Part shown: piece after piece, positions 35,132 to 45,000 of the stretch
Position numbering within the stretch: position 1 is the stretch's first letter
Layout: every line of letters starts with the position of its first letter
NCBI GenBank assembly: GCA_022984795.1
Contig: JALIHJ010000058.1
Span: 62,001 to 126,000, forward strand
Source: Fabrea salina
Taxonomy: Eukaryota > Ciliophora > Heterotrichea > Heterotrichida > Fabreidae
DNA length: 64,000 nucleotides
Reading direction: 5' to 3'
Position numbers and translations under genes: made by a program
The notes under the pieces: generated by a model
What the model saw: only the letters and a program-made list of their open reading frames with translations
Databases searched by the model: none
What the model was told of the DNA's origin: nothing

Positions 35132-35932
35132 ATGCTGCACAGTTTTAACTTTGGCAAAGGAAAGCCTGTACTGTGGCTGCACGGGTTTTTGGGAAACGCT
35201 TTGAACTTTAAGTCACTAGCAAAGTCTATAGAAGGAGAACACTACTTAATAGACGCCAGAAACCATGGAAGGAGCTTCCACGACTGGGACATGAGTTACA
35301 AAGCTATGGCAGAGGACCTTTTCAGGTTCATGGACCAGTATTCTATTGAAAAGTGCAGTGTTATAGGCCATTCTATGGGCGGAAAAACTGCAACTTGGGC
35401 AGCCTGCAAAGAACCTCAAAGGTTTGAAAGCGTGTGTCTTCTAGACATAGCTCCAATCGACTTCCGGGAAGCACTAGACACTCACTACCAAGAACTCAGA
35501 AGCATTTTAAACTTTATGAAGCATTTAGACTTGAACCAGCCAAGACCCCACATAGAAAAGTACTCTTACTTGCACTTTGAAGACCCCATGCACGTTGCCC
35601 TCATACTTTCTAACCTCAGAGCTGTTGCACACAACACTCACGAGTGGAGGGTGGACATAGACAACCTAGAACAAGGCTTAGAAACAGTAGCGGACTGGCC
35701 TAGTGTTTCTGAAAAGTTTGAAGGACCCTGCATAGCACTGTGTGGATCCAACTCTACTCACACTTGCAAGTCACCCTTGCTAAAGGATCTTTCTTTGAAA
35801 AGTTTTTTCACACAGCACTTTCCTGAAGTTGAAGTGCGTATGATTGAAGAAACCGCCCACTTCTTACACATCGAAAAACCCCAAGAAGTCAGTTTGCAAA
35901 TATCTAATTTTCTTAAAACAGTAACTAGCTGA
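35132..35932 (+). CDS. ABHD11-like alpha/beta hydrolase
   Basis: The 266 residues form an alpha/beta hydrolase of the ABHD11/YbfF group. Seen are the LWLHGFLGN oxyanion segment, IDARNHGRS, nucleophile GHSMGGK and acid region LLDIAPIDF. The catalytic His is in EETAHFLHIEKP. ABHD11 is a mitochondrial lipase-type enzyme linked to the 2-oxoglutarate dehydrogenase complex. An in-frame ATG at 35096 would add MISTSLRAITAK, which looks like a targeting presequence but would overlap the start of the divergent Kelch gene by 26 bp. The start is therefore uncertain. The TGA stop overlaps the convergent small Tim gene by 8 bp. Confidence 0.88.
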   Translation: MLHSFNFGKGKPVLWLHGFLGNALNFKSLAKSIEGEHYLIDARNHGRSFHDWDMSYKAMAEDLFRFMDQYSIEKCSVIGHSMGGKTATWAACKEPQRFESVCLLDIAPIDFREALDTHYQELRSILNFMKHLDLNQPRPHIEKYSYLHFEDPMHVALILSNLRAVAHNTHEWRVDIDNLEQGLETVADWPSVSEKFEGPCIALCGSNSTHTCKSPLLKDLSLKSFFTQHFPEVEVRMIEETAHFLHIEKPQEVSLQISNFLKTVTS

Positions 35933-36098
35933 GTTCCTTGAGAGTTTCTACTACAATGTTCGTAGCTTGACTATAACTTGACACACAGTTGTTCAGGCAC
36001 TCTGAAGAAGGTTCGGTGTCTTTGTAGCATACTTTTAAACAGATCTTAGAAACTGAGTTTACAGTTCTTCCAACAAGGTTCTGTGTGCGGGGGTCCAT
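35925..36098 (-). CDS. Small Tim chaperone (Tim8/9/10/13 family)
   Basis: This 57-residue protein has the twin CX3C pattern of small Tims: CLKVC and CLNNC separated by 12 residues (the spacer includes YKDTEPSSE), with flanking amphipathic helices. Small Tims form hexamers in the mitochondrial intermembrane space and carry hydrophobic precursors. The member (8, 9, 10 or 13) cannot be fixed. It is short for the family, with a brief N-terminal helix. The ATG at 36098 is 1 nt after the stop of the upstream reductase gene. The stop lies inside the end of the hydrolase gene. Confidence 0.82.
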   Translation of the reverse strand: MDPRTQNLVGRTVNSVSKICLKVCYKDTEPSSECLNNCVSSYSQATNIVVETLKELS

Positions 36099-36099
36099 A

Positions 36100-36924
36100 T
36101 TAATTCTTAGCACCTATACTAGTTAAAAAACTTAAAAACTTGTTTGCAAATTCTTCTGAAAGAGTTTCGAAGGGTTTTTCTTGAGTAGGGCCTTCAAAAA
36201 ACAGCTCTTCTATTTGGACTTCGCAAGTAACTAAGTTTTTGTAGGTGCTTAAAAGCGTTTCAAAGTCTTCTTCAGAAAAGGGCATTACAGTTGTTAACTG
36301 ACTAAAAGCTTCTTCTAAAGGGTTTTTAGACCCTAAAGAATTGACAACTTGGGCATCCAACACACTCCTTAGAACAAAAGGGTAGTTGTAAGTGAGTTGT
36401 TTGAGCTTCTGGACTGTGGTGGCAGCTAAGGTAGAAAAAAGCACAGTTCCAGGAACTTGTTGTTCTTGTGTGTAACTAAAGATGCTTTTGCTTTTGGATT
36501 TCAAAACTGGACCTATGTCTTCACACACTGACTCTGCTTGGTGAGGCAAAACACTCAGAACTATATAGTCACACTCTTTAGCAACTCTACTGTTATCCCA
36601 AAAAATCTGAATTCCGCGTTCAAGAAACTGACTGTAGTTTTCAGGCGATCTAGTTGAAACCATGATTTGAGAACTTGGAACTAACTCTAAGTCAAGTACT
36701 TCTTCTAGTACACAAGTGCCTACTTGGCCTAAACCTATGATTCCTAGTTTGAAGCAGTCTAAACTTCCTTGGGATTCTTGGTAGAGTTTTTGGTACCTTG
36801 AAATTTGAAAAACGCTTTGCTTAGCTACTAGTTTCCTAACTAACTTGGCTGAGTTGTACAGCTTTTCAAAAGAAGAGTCTGAAAAAATATTGTTTAAAAG
36901 CTCGGGGGAAATGAACTGTTCCAT
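36100..36924 (-). CDS. NOXRED1-like NAD(P)-dependent oxidoreductase
   Basis: This 274-residue protein has a Rossmann NAD(P) fold of the pyrroline-5-carboxylate reductase type. Landmarks are LGIIGLGQVGTCVLEEVL, the IMVSTRSPE strand end with a residue suited to NADP, and DYIVLSVLPHQ. It resembles NOXRED1 in length and in the YSFVSAIP-like equivalent (IFSYTQEQQVPG). A dedicated C-terminal dimer domain of true P5C reductase is short or missing. The substrate is unknown. It is tandem with the small ORF upstream (3-nt gap) and the small Tim downstream (1-nt gap). Confidence 0.78.
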   Translation of the reverse strand: MEQFISPELLNNIFSDSSFEKLYNSAKLVRKLVAKQSVFQISRYQKLYQESQGSLDCFKLGIIGLGQVGTCVLEEVLDLELVPSSQIMVSTRSPENYSQFLERGIQIFWDNSRVAKECDYIVLSVLPHQAESVCEDIGPVLKSKSKSIFSYTQEQQVPGTVLFSTLAATTVQKLKQLTYNYPFVLRSVLDAQVVNSLGSKNPLEEAFSQLTTVMPFSEEDFETLLSTYKNLVTCEVQIEELFFEGPTQEKPFETLSEEFANKFLSFLTSIGAKN

Positions 36925-36927
36925 TAT

Positions 36928-37104
36928 TTAAGTTTTATCATTTTCTTTGGCAAGGCGCTCTAAGTACCTGATTGTAAGGGCGCTTTGGCACTTGTTTTGC
37001 CTTAATTTGTGGATTAAGGCGTGAATTGCTTGGGTTCGAGTTTCGTCAAGAATAGAGTTCAAAAAGTCCTGGGCCTGCTGGAGTTCTTCCTCAGTTATAT
37101 CCAT
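36928..37104 (-). CDS. Small helical protein (58 aa), overlaps NEK gene end
   Basis: The ATG at 37104 opens a 58-codon frame ending at 36928. It lies in a gap that would otherwise be one of the longest in the region. The product (start MDITEEELQQAQDFLN, end RYLERLAKENDKT) is predicted helical, acidic at the start and basic later. The family is not recognised. Its first 14 nt overlap the last codons of the NEK kinase gene in another frame. Close fit between two genes and a TAA stop 3 nt before the next ATG support it, but expression is unproven. Confidence 0.5.
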   Translation of the reverse strand: MDITEEELQQAQDFLNSILDETRTQAIHALIHKLRQNKCQSALTIRYLERLAKENDKT

Positions 37105-38221
37105 TTATGTTAATAGCGCGCAAGTGGGCTGTATTAGGCCTTAGGGGCAAAGTAGTTCTAGTTTTGGGAACAGCGGTGCTAGGGCGCTTTTTGGAGTTCT
37201 GCATAGGCTTCATCCACAAACTCCGACTAGAGGCCAATCTGTTGTTTGTCATAAGGTATTCTTTGAATACTTTGGCGTTCTTATTGACTGAGGCACTTCT
37301 GCGTTTGTGCTTGGGCCACCAAACAGGTTTGTGGAGGGGGGTTTCTTGACTTTCTTCAGTGTAACTAACTGTAGTTTTCTTTTTGGTTACTTGCACTGCT
37401 GGAGTTTGAGGCGGGAAGTACTGGTCTTTTATGAACTTAGGAAACAACTCAAAGGTGTCTTTTAGTTCGATACGCTTTGGTGGGTTTTTGATGAGGAACT
37501 TGAGGATGAAATTGTTTAGTTTAGGAGAATAGCATTGAGGGATGCTATTTGGTTTGGACTTGACTATGTTTCTAGCTAGAGTTACAAGGTTATCTCCACT
37601 GAAAGGGGGTTGGAGACTAGCTAGGTTGTACAAAATGCACCCTACTGCCCAGGAGTCTGCTTTGAAGTTGTAAGGTTTGTTTTGGACTATTTCTGGACTT
37701 AAGTACAGAGGAGTTCCTACCTGGGAATTCACTTTGCTGTTATCTAAGAGTTTGGAAACTCCTAAGTCAGCAAGCTTAACTTTGTTTTCTGAGTTTAAAA
37801 GCACGTTCATGCACTTTAAGTCTCTGTGGAGGATTCTTTTGGAATGCAAGTAGTCTACGCCTAAGCAAACTTGGTAAGCGATTTCCCAGATTGTTTTTTC
37901 TCCTAAATACATTCTTTTGGCTTTTTGGGAAGAAATTAAGGACTGCAGGTCGCCTGCTTCAGCATATTCCATTAAGATGTAGAGTTGCTTGTTGCTCACA
38001 CAGCTGTAGTAGTAAGAAATCACGTGAGGATGGTTGAGGTTCTGAAGAATCTGCACTTCTTTTAGGGCTTCTTGTTGTTTCTTAAGTGGTAAGTGAGCTA
38101 AGTCAATGATCTTAAGAACTGCCTTTCCTCTTTGGGGACACTCAACTTTATACACAGTTCCATAACTTCCGTTGCCTAGTTTTTCAAGTACTTTAAAACC
38201 CTTTAAAGGAGAGTTTTCCAT
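37091..38221 (-). CDS. NEK-family protein kinase
   Basis: The 376 residues start with a NEK-type kinase domain (about 9-265): GNGSYGTVY, VLKIIDL, LHRDLKCMNVLL and LADLGVSKLL. The DLG in place of DFG is usual for NEKs. The activation segment GTPLYLSPEIV follows. A basic, S/T-rich tail of about 110 residues ends the protein. NEK kinases regulate cilia, basal bodies and the cell cycle and are greatly expanded in ciliates. The TGA stop lies in the 5' end of a downstream small gene. Its ATG is only 2 nt after the stop of the 7TM gene. Confidence 0.93.
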   Translation of the reverse strand: MENSPLKGFKVLEKLGNGSYGTVYKVECPQRGKAVLKIIDLAHLPLKKQQEALKEVQILQNLNHPHVISYYYSCVSNKQLYILMEYAEAGDLQSLISSQKAKRMYLGEKTIWEIAYQVCLGVDYLHSKRILHRDLKCMNVLLNSENKVKLADLGVSKLLDNSKVNSQVGTPLYLSPEIVQNKPYNFKADSWAVGCILYNLASLQPPFSGDNLVTLARNIVKSKPNSIPQCYSPKLNNFILKFLIKNPPKRIELKDTFELFPKFIKDQYFPPQTPAVQVTKKKTTVSYTEESQETPLHKPVWWPKHKRRSASVNKNAKVFKEYLMTNNRLASSRSLWMKPMQNSKKRPSTAVPKTRTTLPLRPNTAHLRAININGYN

Positions 38222-38223
38222 TA

Positions 38224-39234
38224 TTAAATAACAGAGTTATTTCTAGCGTATAAATAAGTTTCTGTGAGTGTCAGAGTTACAGGTTCGTCGCCCATTTTAA
38301 TGAGTCTTCTTCTTAATTCGTATTTTTCTTGTGAGTCTACAATGCTACTATAAGCGCTTTTGTTGTGCGAGAATATAGACTCGTGTACTTCTTCTTCCTC
38401 TTCCATAGGTCTTTTGGCTTTTACGATCAAAAGAACCGCCCCCACCGGAAGCACTTCCATAACTCCGTAGTAAAACAGCACAAAAAAGATATCAAACGAA
38501 AAAGTCCCTGTAAAGTTATCATTCAAAGGAAGCAGTGCTAGCGGCAGTACAGACTTGAGCAAAAAGGACACTCCAGATACCAAAGAAATCACTTTGATCC
38601 TTTTAGCTATAGAATAGCCAGTCTCCCCTGAAAAGATCATTTGTATATGGATCCACAAAGTCCTTGCTGAGAAGTACAGCAGTGAAGCCGTTATAAACGA
38701 AAACACTGCGTTAGTCACTACTAAAGTTAAAAAAGAACTTCCTGAAATCAATAAGCTCTTTCCATCGGAGTAACTAATCACCACCATAATGTGGAAGAAG
38801 TAGTTCAAGAAATTGAAAACAAAGTAAAAAACCACAAAGCAAGTTAAGTAAACTTTCTTCCTCGAAGGACTTATAGTTTGAGTTGTTGAAATGTATATCT
38901 GCGACCATATTAAAAAAAAAGTGCTTCCTAACAGAAAAAGAGTCGCAGAAGGCAGGTAATCCAGGAGGTAGTACAAAGTTGAAGGGTACCTGAAAAACAT
39001 GTCTAGTATCCAGACTATCCTCACTGTATAAAACTTACTTAAAAGAATTGTTGAGAGAATGAATACAAACAACTTAGATCTAGTGAGTGAACTTCCTTCT
39101 TGTCTGTAAAACATAGAAACCCTCAATAAGCATATAAGCAACAAGATAGTGTAAAGCACCAAAATCACATAAAGCCCTGCCCTTTCACCCTCAGTTTTGT
39201 GCTGGCTCACTCCCATTTCATCCATTTCTCCCAT
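38224..39234 (-). CDS. Seven-TM protein, THH1/TOM1-like
   Basis: This 336-residue protein has seven hydrophobic helices between about 20 and 275. They include VILVLYTILLLICLLRV, LYFSARTLWIHIQMIF and FFVLFYYGVMEVLPVGAVLL. Spacing, lack of a signal peptide and an acidic cytosolic tail (EEEEEVHE) resemble the THH1/TOM1/TOM3 group or GPCR-like proteins. Its helices resemble in style those of the 7TM-pseudokinase at 12054-13787, but here the kinase partner is absent. The next gene on the strand, 2 nt away, encodes a NEK kinase of a different family. Function unknown. Confidence 0.75.
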   Translation of the reverse strand: MGEMDEMGVSQHKTEGERAGLYVILVLYTILLLICLLRVSMFYRQEGSSLTRSKLFVFILSTILLSKFYTVRIVWILDMFFRYPSTLYYLLDYLPSATLFLLGSTFFLIWSQIYISTTQTISPSRKKVYLTCFVVFYFVFNFLNYFFHIMVVISYSDGKSLLISGSSFLTLVVTNAVFSFITASLLYFSARTLWIHIQMIFSGETGYSIAKRIKVISLVSGVSFLLKSVLPLALLPLNDNFTGTFSFDIFFVLFYYGVMEVLPVGAVLLIVKAKRPMEEEEEVHESIFSHNKSAYSSIVDSQEKYELRRRLIKMGDEPVTLTLTETYLYARNNSVI

Positions 39235-39258
39235 TTGATTACTAAAAATAGACTTATA

Positions 39259-40860
39259 TTAATCCTCTTCCATAGGGGGTCTTTTATTAGGGTTGGGGCC
39301 TCCAGAAGGCTTGGACATAATGATTTGGTCCACTCTCAGAACTGTCAAAGCCACGTCAGTTGCCAACTTGACTCCCCAAGACTTAGCTCTGAAAGCGTCC
39401 AGAATCTCCTCACTGATGTCCCTCACACTTCCTTCGTCCACGTCAATGCCTACTTTAGGGTTGCTTTCAGCGTAAATCTTGGAAAGCATTTCATTAGCAC
39501 CGTGTCCTGCGTTTTCTGCAAGTATTTTAGGAATGGCCTCAAAGGCTTGGGCGTACCTGATGATGGCATACTGGTCTAGGCCTGGTTGTGTAGCAGCAAA
39601 GTCTTTGATGCGCTTGGCAATTTCAGCTTCAGTGGCCCCTGCCCCAGGAACCAATCTTCCGTCCTTTCTCAGAATTCTAAAAGTGTTTAAGGCGTCGTCA
39701 ATAGCACGTTCAGCATCGTCAAGCATGTTTTGGGTGGAAGCCCTTAGCACTATTGTGGAGACCTTAGAGTTTTCGCTTTCTCTTTTGAAGACAGTAACTC
39801 GTTTGCTAGCAATTTCTTCAACAACTACTTCGTCAGCATGACCCATTTCTTCAGGAGTAGGAGCTCCCAGTCTGACTAGTGTAGTTGCTCCCAACATGCT
39901 TGAAATGCGCCTGATCTCAAACTTAGAAGCGATTTTGAGGACCATAATTCCTCTTTGTTCTAGGTAGTGCATGCACATTTCAGCTATTGAGCCCCCGGAA
40001 ACAACTACTTTCACTCCTGCGTCAGCAATTTCGTCCACTAAGTTCTTGGCTAGTTGTTCTTCGCCTTTGTTGTAGTCCATGAGTTCTTGGGCGTTGTGGA
40101 TGAGAACTGTGCCTTTGGTGTCTGAGTACTGTGGGTCTAGTGGGCAGTTGAACACTGCCACTTTGGCGTCATGGGCTTCCTTCACGGAACCTTCGCAGTC
40201 TCTGTTAATTACCATTCCTCTAAAAGCTTCTGTCATGGCTAAGTTGCCTCCCTGAATCTTCACCACACGCACGTTATCCATGTCGAACTTCTGGTCTCCC
40301 TCAGTCACAATCATGCAAGCCTGAGCGACGCACTTGGCTAGGTGCTTTTCGTATCCGTAAATCTTGCTGGCAATGGTGGGGCGGAGGCACTTTTCGACGA
40401 GGTCTTTGTCTTTGAAGTCAGAAATGGTTTGTGTGACTAGTTCAGGAAGGATTTCTTCGAGTTTTTTGCTAGAGCGTTCGTAGCCATTGAGGATTTCACT
40501 GGGGTGAAGTCCAGTTTGGATGAGTTCTTCAGCAAAGCGAAGGAGTTCCCCGGCAAGAATGACCACTAAGTTAGTGGCGTCTCCGTTTTCTGACTCTTGC
40601 ATTTTGGCAGCTTGGACTATGAGTTTGCCTGCAGGGTGTTGTATGTCGAGTTCTTGCATGATGGTGGCTGCGTCTGTAGTCACGAAGAGCTTTTCAAGGT
40701 TGTTAACCACTAGTTTGTTCATTCCGTAAGGCCCTAAAGAAGTGCGGGTCATTTGGGAAAGCTGTTTGCAAGCGTCGATGTTTTTGAGAATGGCTTCTTC
40801 TAGCCCAGAAAATGTCCGGGACCCTTCTTTGAGCAGAGATTGGACTCCTCCTTGGAACAT
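39259..40860 (-). CDS. CCT8: Chaperonin CCT subunit theta
   Basis: The 533 residues are a full group II chaperonin subunit. The theta features are the start MFQGGVQSLLKEGSRTFSGLEEAILKN-type region, TSLGPYGMNKLVVN, GDATNLVVILAGELL and VVSGGSIAEMCMHYLEQRGI. The C-terminus is GGPNPNKRPPMEED. CCT folds actin and tubulin in the cytosol. Codons are strongly biased to C-ending forms, as expected for a well expressed gene. Its ATG is 9 bp from the ATG of the divergent coiled-coil gene. Confidence 0.97.
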   Translation of the reverse strand: MFQGGVQSLLKEGSRTFSGLEEAILKNIDACKQLSQMTRTSLGPYGMNKLVVNNLEKLFVTTDAATIMQELDIQHPAGKLIVQAAKMQESENGDATNLVVILAGELLRFAEELIQTGLHPSEILNGYERSSKKLEEILPELVTQTISDFKDKDLVEKCLRPTIASKIYGYEKHLAKCVAQACMIVTEGDQKFDMDNVRVVKIQGGNLAMTEAFRGMVINRDCEGSVKEAHDAKVAVFNCPLDPQYSDTKGTVLIHNAQELMDYNKGEEQLAKNLVDEIADAGVKVVVSGGSIAEMCMHYLEQRGIMVLKIASKFEIRRISSMLGATTLVRLGAPTPEEMGHADEVVVEEIASKRVTVFKRESENSKVSTIVLRASTQNMLDDAERAIDDALNTFRILRKDGRLVPGAGATEAEIAKRIKDFAATQPGLDQYAIIRYAQAFEAIPKILAENAGHGANEMLSKIYAESNPKVGIDVDEGSVRDISEEILDAFRAKSWGVKLATDVALTVLRVDQIIMSKPSGGPNPNKRPPMEED

Positions 40861-40869
40861 ATTGTATAA
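40861..40869. promoter_or_regulatory. 9-bp divergent spacer (ATTGTATAA), CCT8 / coiled-coil gene
   Basis: Only nine bases separate the two divergent ATGs. TATAA is present. For a highly expressed chaperonin gene, the promoter must extend into coding sequence of one or both genes. Confidence 0.5.
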
Positions 40870-42087
40870 ATGGCGTCGGATTCAAAAAAGACTTTTGGTG
40901 CGAAAAGCCCTTTAACGAAGAACATGTGCATAACTACTTCTTCGTCTCCTTCTTACACGAGGGTTTTTAACTCTGAGTTCAGCACAGACCAAACTATGGT
41001 GGACGACTTCTTCAAGAACTCAAGTGAGATCCAAAAAGAACTTTTCAAGCTTAGTTCTATTTTCAGAAGCCCTCAGAAGAAGACTAGGATCGTAAGTGAC
41101 TTAAACAAACCTTTTCTTCAGGAGTCTGATGCACTGAAAAACAAGTGGGCTAGAGTAAACCCAATCCTCCAAAGAAATGGCTACCCCCTTCTTAAAGAAG
41201 GAGACTACCAGGGGCTTCTAGATGCCTTTATTGAAGTACTTGAAGATAAACCTTACTTCCCTAACAAATGCTCACCTAGGTCTTTCGTGTCATCCTTTTC
41301 AGAGGGATTCAACTCTCCTAGAGCAGGGTTCCTAAAAACCAGTTACCCCTCTAAAGAAGAAAAAATATTTGGAAAGTTCTTTGAAAAGCAATTTGACTCT
41401 AGAAGCCACACTGATGTAAAAGTGATGGGTTTAATCACTATGTACGAAGAAAGAATTAAAATCCTCAAACAAAAAACCAGTGTTAAGTCTGTAAGCAACA
41501 AACTCTTAGCTGAACAAGAAGTAAGTGACCTCAAAGACCGACTGTTCAGTCTGCAAGAAGAAAACCAAAAGGCCAAAAGTGAAATCCAAAAACTAACGCT
41601 GGTCAAAGAAAAACTAGAACTTCAGAACTCAGCCCTAACTGACTCAATCCAAAACTACAAAGACTCCCAAAAAAACTCAGATGTTGAAAACATCTGTAGT
41701 AAAGTTTCACAAATTGAGCACTTCATTAGAGAGATTTACAGCAAAATCTTTAAAGAAGAATTTCCTGAAAACTACTCCTCTGCACTTTCCAGCATATACT
41801 CTAAAGTCCATAACTTTTTAGACGTTCCTTCTTTACTTGCTGAAATCAGCAAAGCTCTTGACTTCCACAGCACCGACCTCCAAGAAATCCTAGACCACTG
41901 CAGTTTGTTCAGCTACTTCAAATCACTCTTTGAAATAAAATCTGACTTCAAAAACAAAATTGACAACCTTTTTTTAACTACACACGAAATAAAAGCTTTT
42001 GTTCAGTTGATGAAAGGAAGGTTCCAACTCAGAACTAATGAACTCAGCGAAGTACTTGAAACTATAAAAAAATATGTTTTAAACTAA
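40870..42087 (+). CDS. Coiled-coil protein of unknown family
   Basis: I do not recognise this 405-residue protein. Residues 1-45 are S/T-rich and unstructured. A helical region with a conserved-looking patch follows (WARVNPILQRNGYPLLKEGD, about 100-120). Long coiled-coils lie at about 205-270, and helical segments continue to the end. The layout is typical of ciliary or cytoskeletal coiled-coil proteins, but no specific claim is possible. Its TAA overlaps the TAG of the convergent WD40-TRP gene by 4 bp. Confidence 0.82.
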   Translation: MASDSKKTFGAKSPLTKNMCITTSSSPSYTRVFNSEFSTDQTMVDDFFKNSSEIQKELFKLSSIFRSPQKKTRIVSDLNKPFLQESDALKNKWARVNPILQRNGYPLLKEGDYQGLLDAFIEVLEDKPYFPNKCSPRSFVSSFSEGFNSPRAGFLKTSYPSKEEKIFGKFFEKQFDSRSHTDVKVMGLITMYEERIKILKQKTSVKSVSNKLLAEQEVSDLKDRLFSLQEENQKAKSEIQKLTLVKEKLELQNSALTDSIQNYKDSQKNSDVENICSKVSQIEHFIREIYSKIFKEEFPENYSSALSSIYSKVHNFLDVPSLLAEISKALDFHSTDLQEILDHCSLFSYFKSLFEIKSDFKNKIDNLFLTTHEIKAFVQLMKGRFQLRTNELSEVLETIKKYVLN

Positions 42088-45000
42088 TTATTTTCAGCTG
42101 GCTGAAGTTTTTGAACTCTTTCAATTAAGTCTTCTTGACAACCCTTAAGTTCTCTGAGTTCCTTAACCACTAGGTCAAGTTTCGAGTCTAAAGCTTTTTG
42201 GGTTCCTGTAATCCTAGTTTTGAGTTCTCTTACTTTTCCCAGCCAAGAGTTGCCTTCTTCCCTGGTTTCTTCGATTTCACACATCTGCAAAAACTCTAAC
42301 TTGCACCTGTTCCTCCGCCAGTATAACAGAGTTTCTCCTGCCAAAATAAGTCCTACTAGTTCTTTTTTGTCAGCTACCACTACACTTTCTTGCACTCGGT
42401 CGTAAGTATCCCCCATGATTGAAATTAACAAATTCAGCATGATAAGTGGGTTCACTATTGTAGCTATGAAGAAGCAAACATACTGAAGAACCGAAAAGCC
42501 TTCTGTGTCAAACTCCCCCAAAGCAAGGGTCCAAGACATCCCTACAAAGCTTTCAAAGCTCCCTTTGGAGTTGTTGTAGTCAATAGAAATAAATATAAAA
42601 GCAAAGCCCAAAGTAGAGTAAATAAGTAGAAACAAAAAAGAACCCATATCTTTGATAACCTCTACTAGCAAGTTAATTATATACCTAGTTCCTTCAAAGA
42701 GTCTAAAAAACATGACTCCTCTCACCCAGGACAAAAAAGTAACTCCTACCAACAAGTTAAGAGTAACTAGTTCTTTTGCTTCTGCCCACACACACAAACA
42801 GTACACACTCAAAAACACTGACCGAACTAACTCTATAAAGTTCCACATGTCTTCAAAAAAAATACTCCGAGCTACCAAAACGTGAAATACTTCGTAAACA
42901 AACATTCCGAAGTTAATCAAAAAAATACCTACTAAGTACTTAGACGACTGCTCTACCAAGTCAATTGAAAGCAACACAAGGTAAACTAGGTAAACCAGAG
43001 CTTGGATGCGAAGTAACCACTGAACCTTTTTCCACTTATAGTTGAGGTAAGTTTGTATAAAACGAGTTCGGAATATGTCTTGGTTAGTGCAGTCTAGCAA
43101 AGAGTTCAAAAACTTCAAAGAGTCTTTGGAACCTGGAGTCAAACTAACTCTGACTAAACTTTGCCAAAAGTCAATAGCTTGGCCTCCAGCTTTTAAGTCT
43201 TCTTTTGTAAGAAAGTTTTCAGGCTGCAGGATCAAACTGCTGGACTCTATGATTATAGGCATTTTAAGTTGTTCTTTGCAGAACTTCGGAAGGTTGGAGT
43301 TTTTGGTTTTTTTAAACAAGCACTGGTAGAGGCCTTCTAGACCTCCAATGCTTTTTTTGTTAAGTGTCACTAAAGATTTTTCTAGGTGAATTAGGGCTAA
43401 CTTGTTGCTTTTGGCTTTTTTCTTTAAGTTAGAAACAATGATTTTGGCACACTTCTTAAGTTCACGTTCTAAAGCGTAGTTAAGTGGAGTCTTTCCTAGT
43501 TTAGAGGGGAAGTATAAAGCTTGGTTTTTAAGAGCTAACTCAAGGTGCTTGTGCAGGTTAAAGTAAGCATAAAAGTGTGTGGAGCTCAACAAGTAGGGAA
43601 CAACCACCCACTTGTCCATTTCAGGGTTGTGCTCAGGGATGCTTCCAGATATTATGCTTCTTAAGTAAGCCAAAAAAGCTTCTGAGTCGTTGTTAGGTCC
43701 TACTGCTCCGAACTTTTGAGTGTTTAAAGGGTTTTCAAGCACAATAACGCTGGTTTCTTCTCCCACAGCTATCAATTTGTCATCACTTGACAGGCACAAA
43801 GCTGAACAGCCTGAAAAGTTAAGTTCGCCACAAATAGAGTAGTCAAGCATGTTCCAAAAGTAAACTTTGCCGTCTTTCGAAGAAGAAATAAAGTGAGAAC
43901 TAGACAAGTTAATTACAAGTCCAGTAATAGCTTCTATGTGGGTTTCTAGGGACACTAAAAGCAGCTTGTTAGGAATGCTCCAAGCTTTTATGCTTGAGTC
44001 CTGCGACCCCGACAGCAGCACTTCAGATGACACTGAAAGGTGAGTAACTGTAGATTGGTGTCCTTCAAGCTGCTTAATTTCTGAGTCCAGAAATATGTTG
44101 TACACTCTTATTTTTCCATCACTGCTTCCTGCAAACACTAGTTCTTTCAACAAGGCCAAAGACTTAACTTTTCCTTCGGAGCTTCTGAAAATGCGCTTTG
44201 TAGTCATGTCTTGTGCGTTCCAAACAGTCACTTGGTTGTCGCGGCTGTGCCCAGTTACTATGAATTCAGGTGAAGCTGTCATTGCTGTGATGCTTCTGTG
44301 CTCGTTGTAGTCTAAAACTTTCTTTTCAAAGGATTCTAAGTCCCACTTAACTATTTTTGAAGTCCAGTTAACATAAGATACAAGTGAAGTTTCAGCAAAC
44401 GACATAGACCTTAAAGTTCTTTCTACAGAAAGTTTTCTGAACCTTTCGCACCTTTTTAAGTCGTAAACTGCAATGTCTCCATACAAGTTGTTGCAAAACA
44501 ACAAATTAGAGTTTGAAAAAAGAAGCTTTTTCACTGGCGAGTTCCCTAAAAACCTAAAAGAACTTGTTTGGAAACTAAGTTTTGTGGAAAATATGTTGTT
44601 TTCCCCAAGTGCGTATACTACTAACTGGTTCTCAGCTTTAGTAGTACACACAGCAGTGACTTGGCTTCCCAAGTCTCCCAGCAATATTTCTTTTTGGTGC
44701 AGTATTCCTTGTAAGTCCCAAACTTTAACAAGTCCCTCTGAAAACCCAGCTACCAAAAAGCAGTTCTCTGAACTAAACTCTAAACACTCTGCGTAGCACA
44801 AGTCGTTGTCGATCTCCAGATACTCTTCCCAAGTGCCTTGGTGCCAAACCGTAACGCCTTTAGAGCCCCCAACAGCTAGAAACTCCTTAGAGTTAGAAAA
44901 CTTTATGCACAAAATCAGCTCAGCACTGGCAGGGTGGTACTTAAGAACCGCAGTCCTTTCTCCGGTTTCCAAGTGGAACACGTTTATTTTGTCCTTTTCA

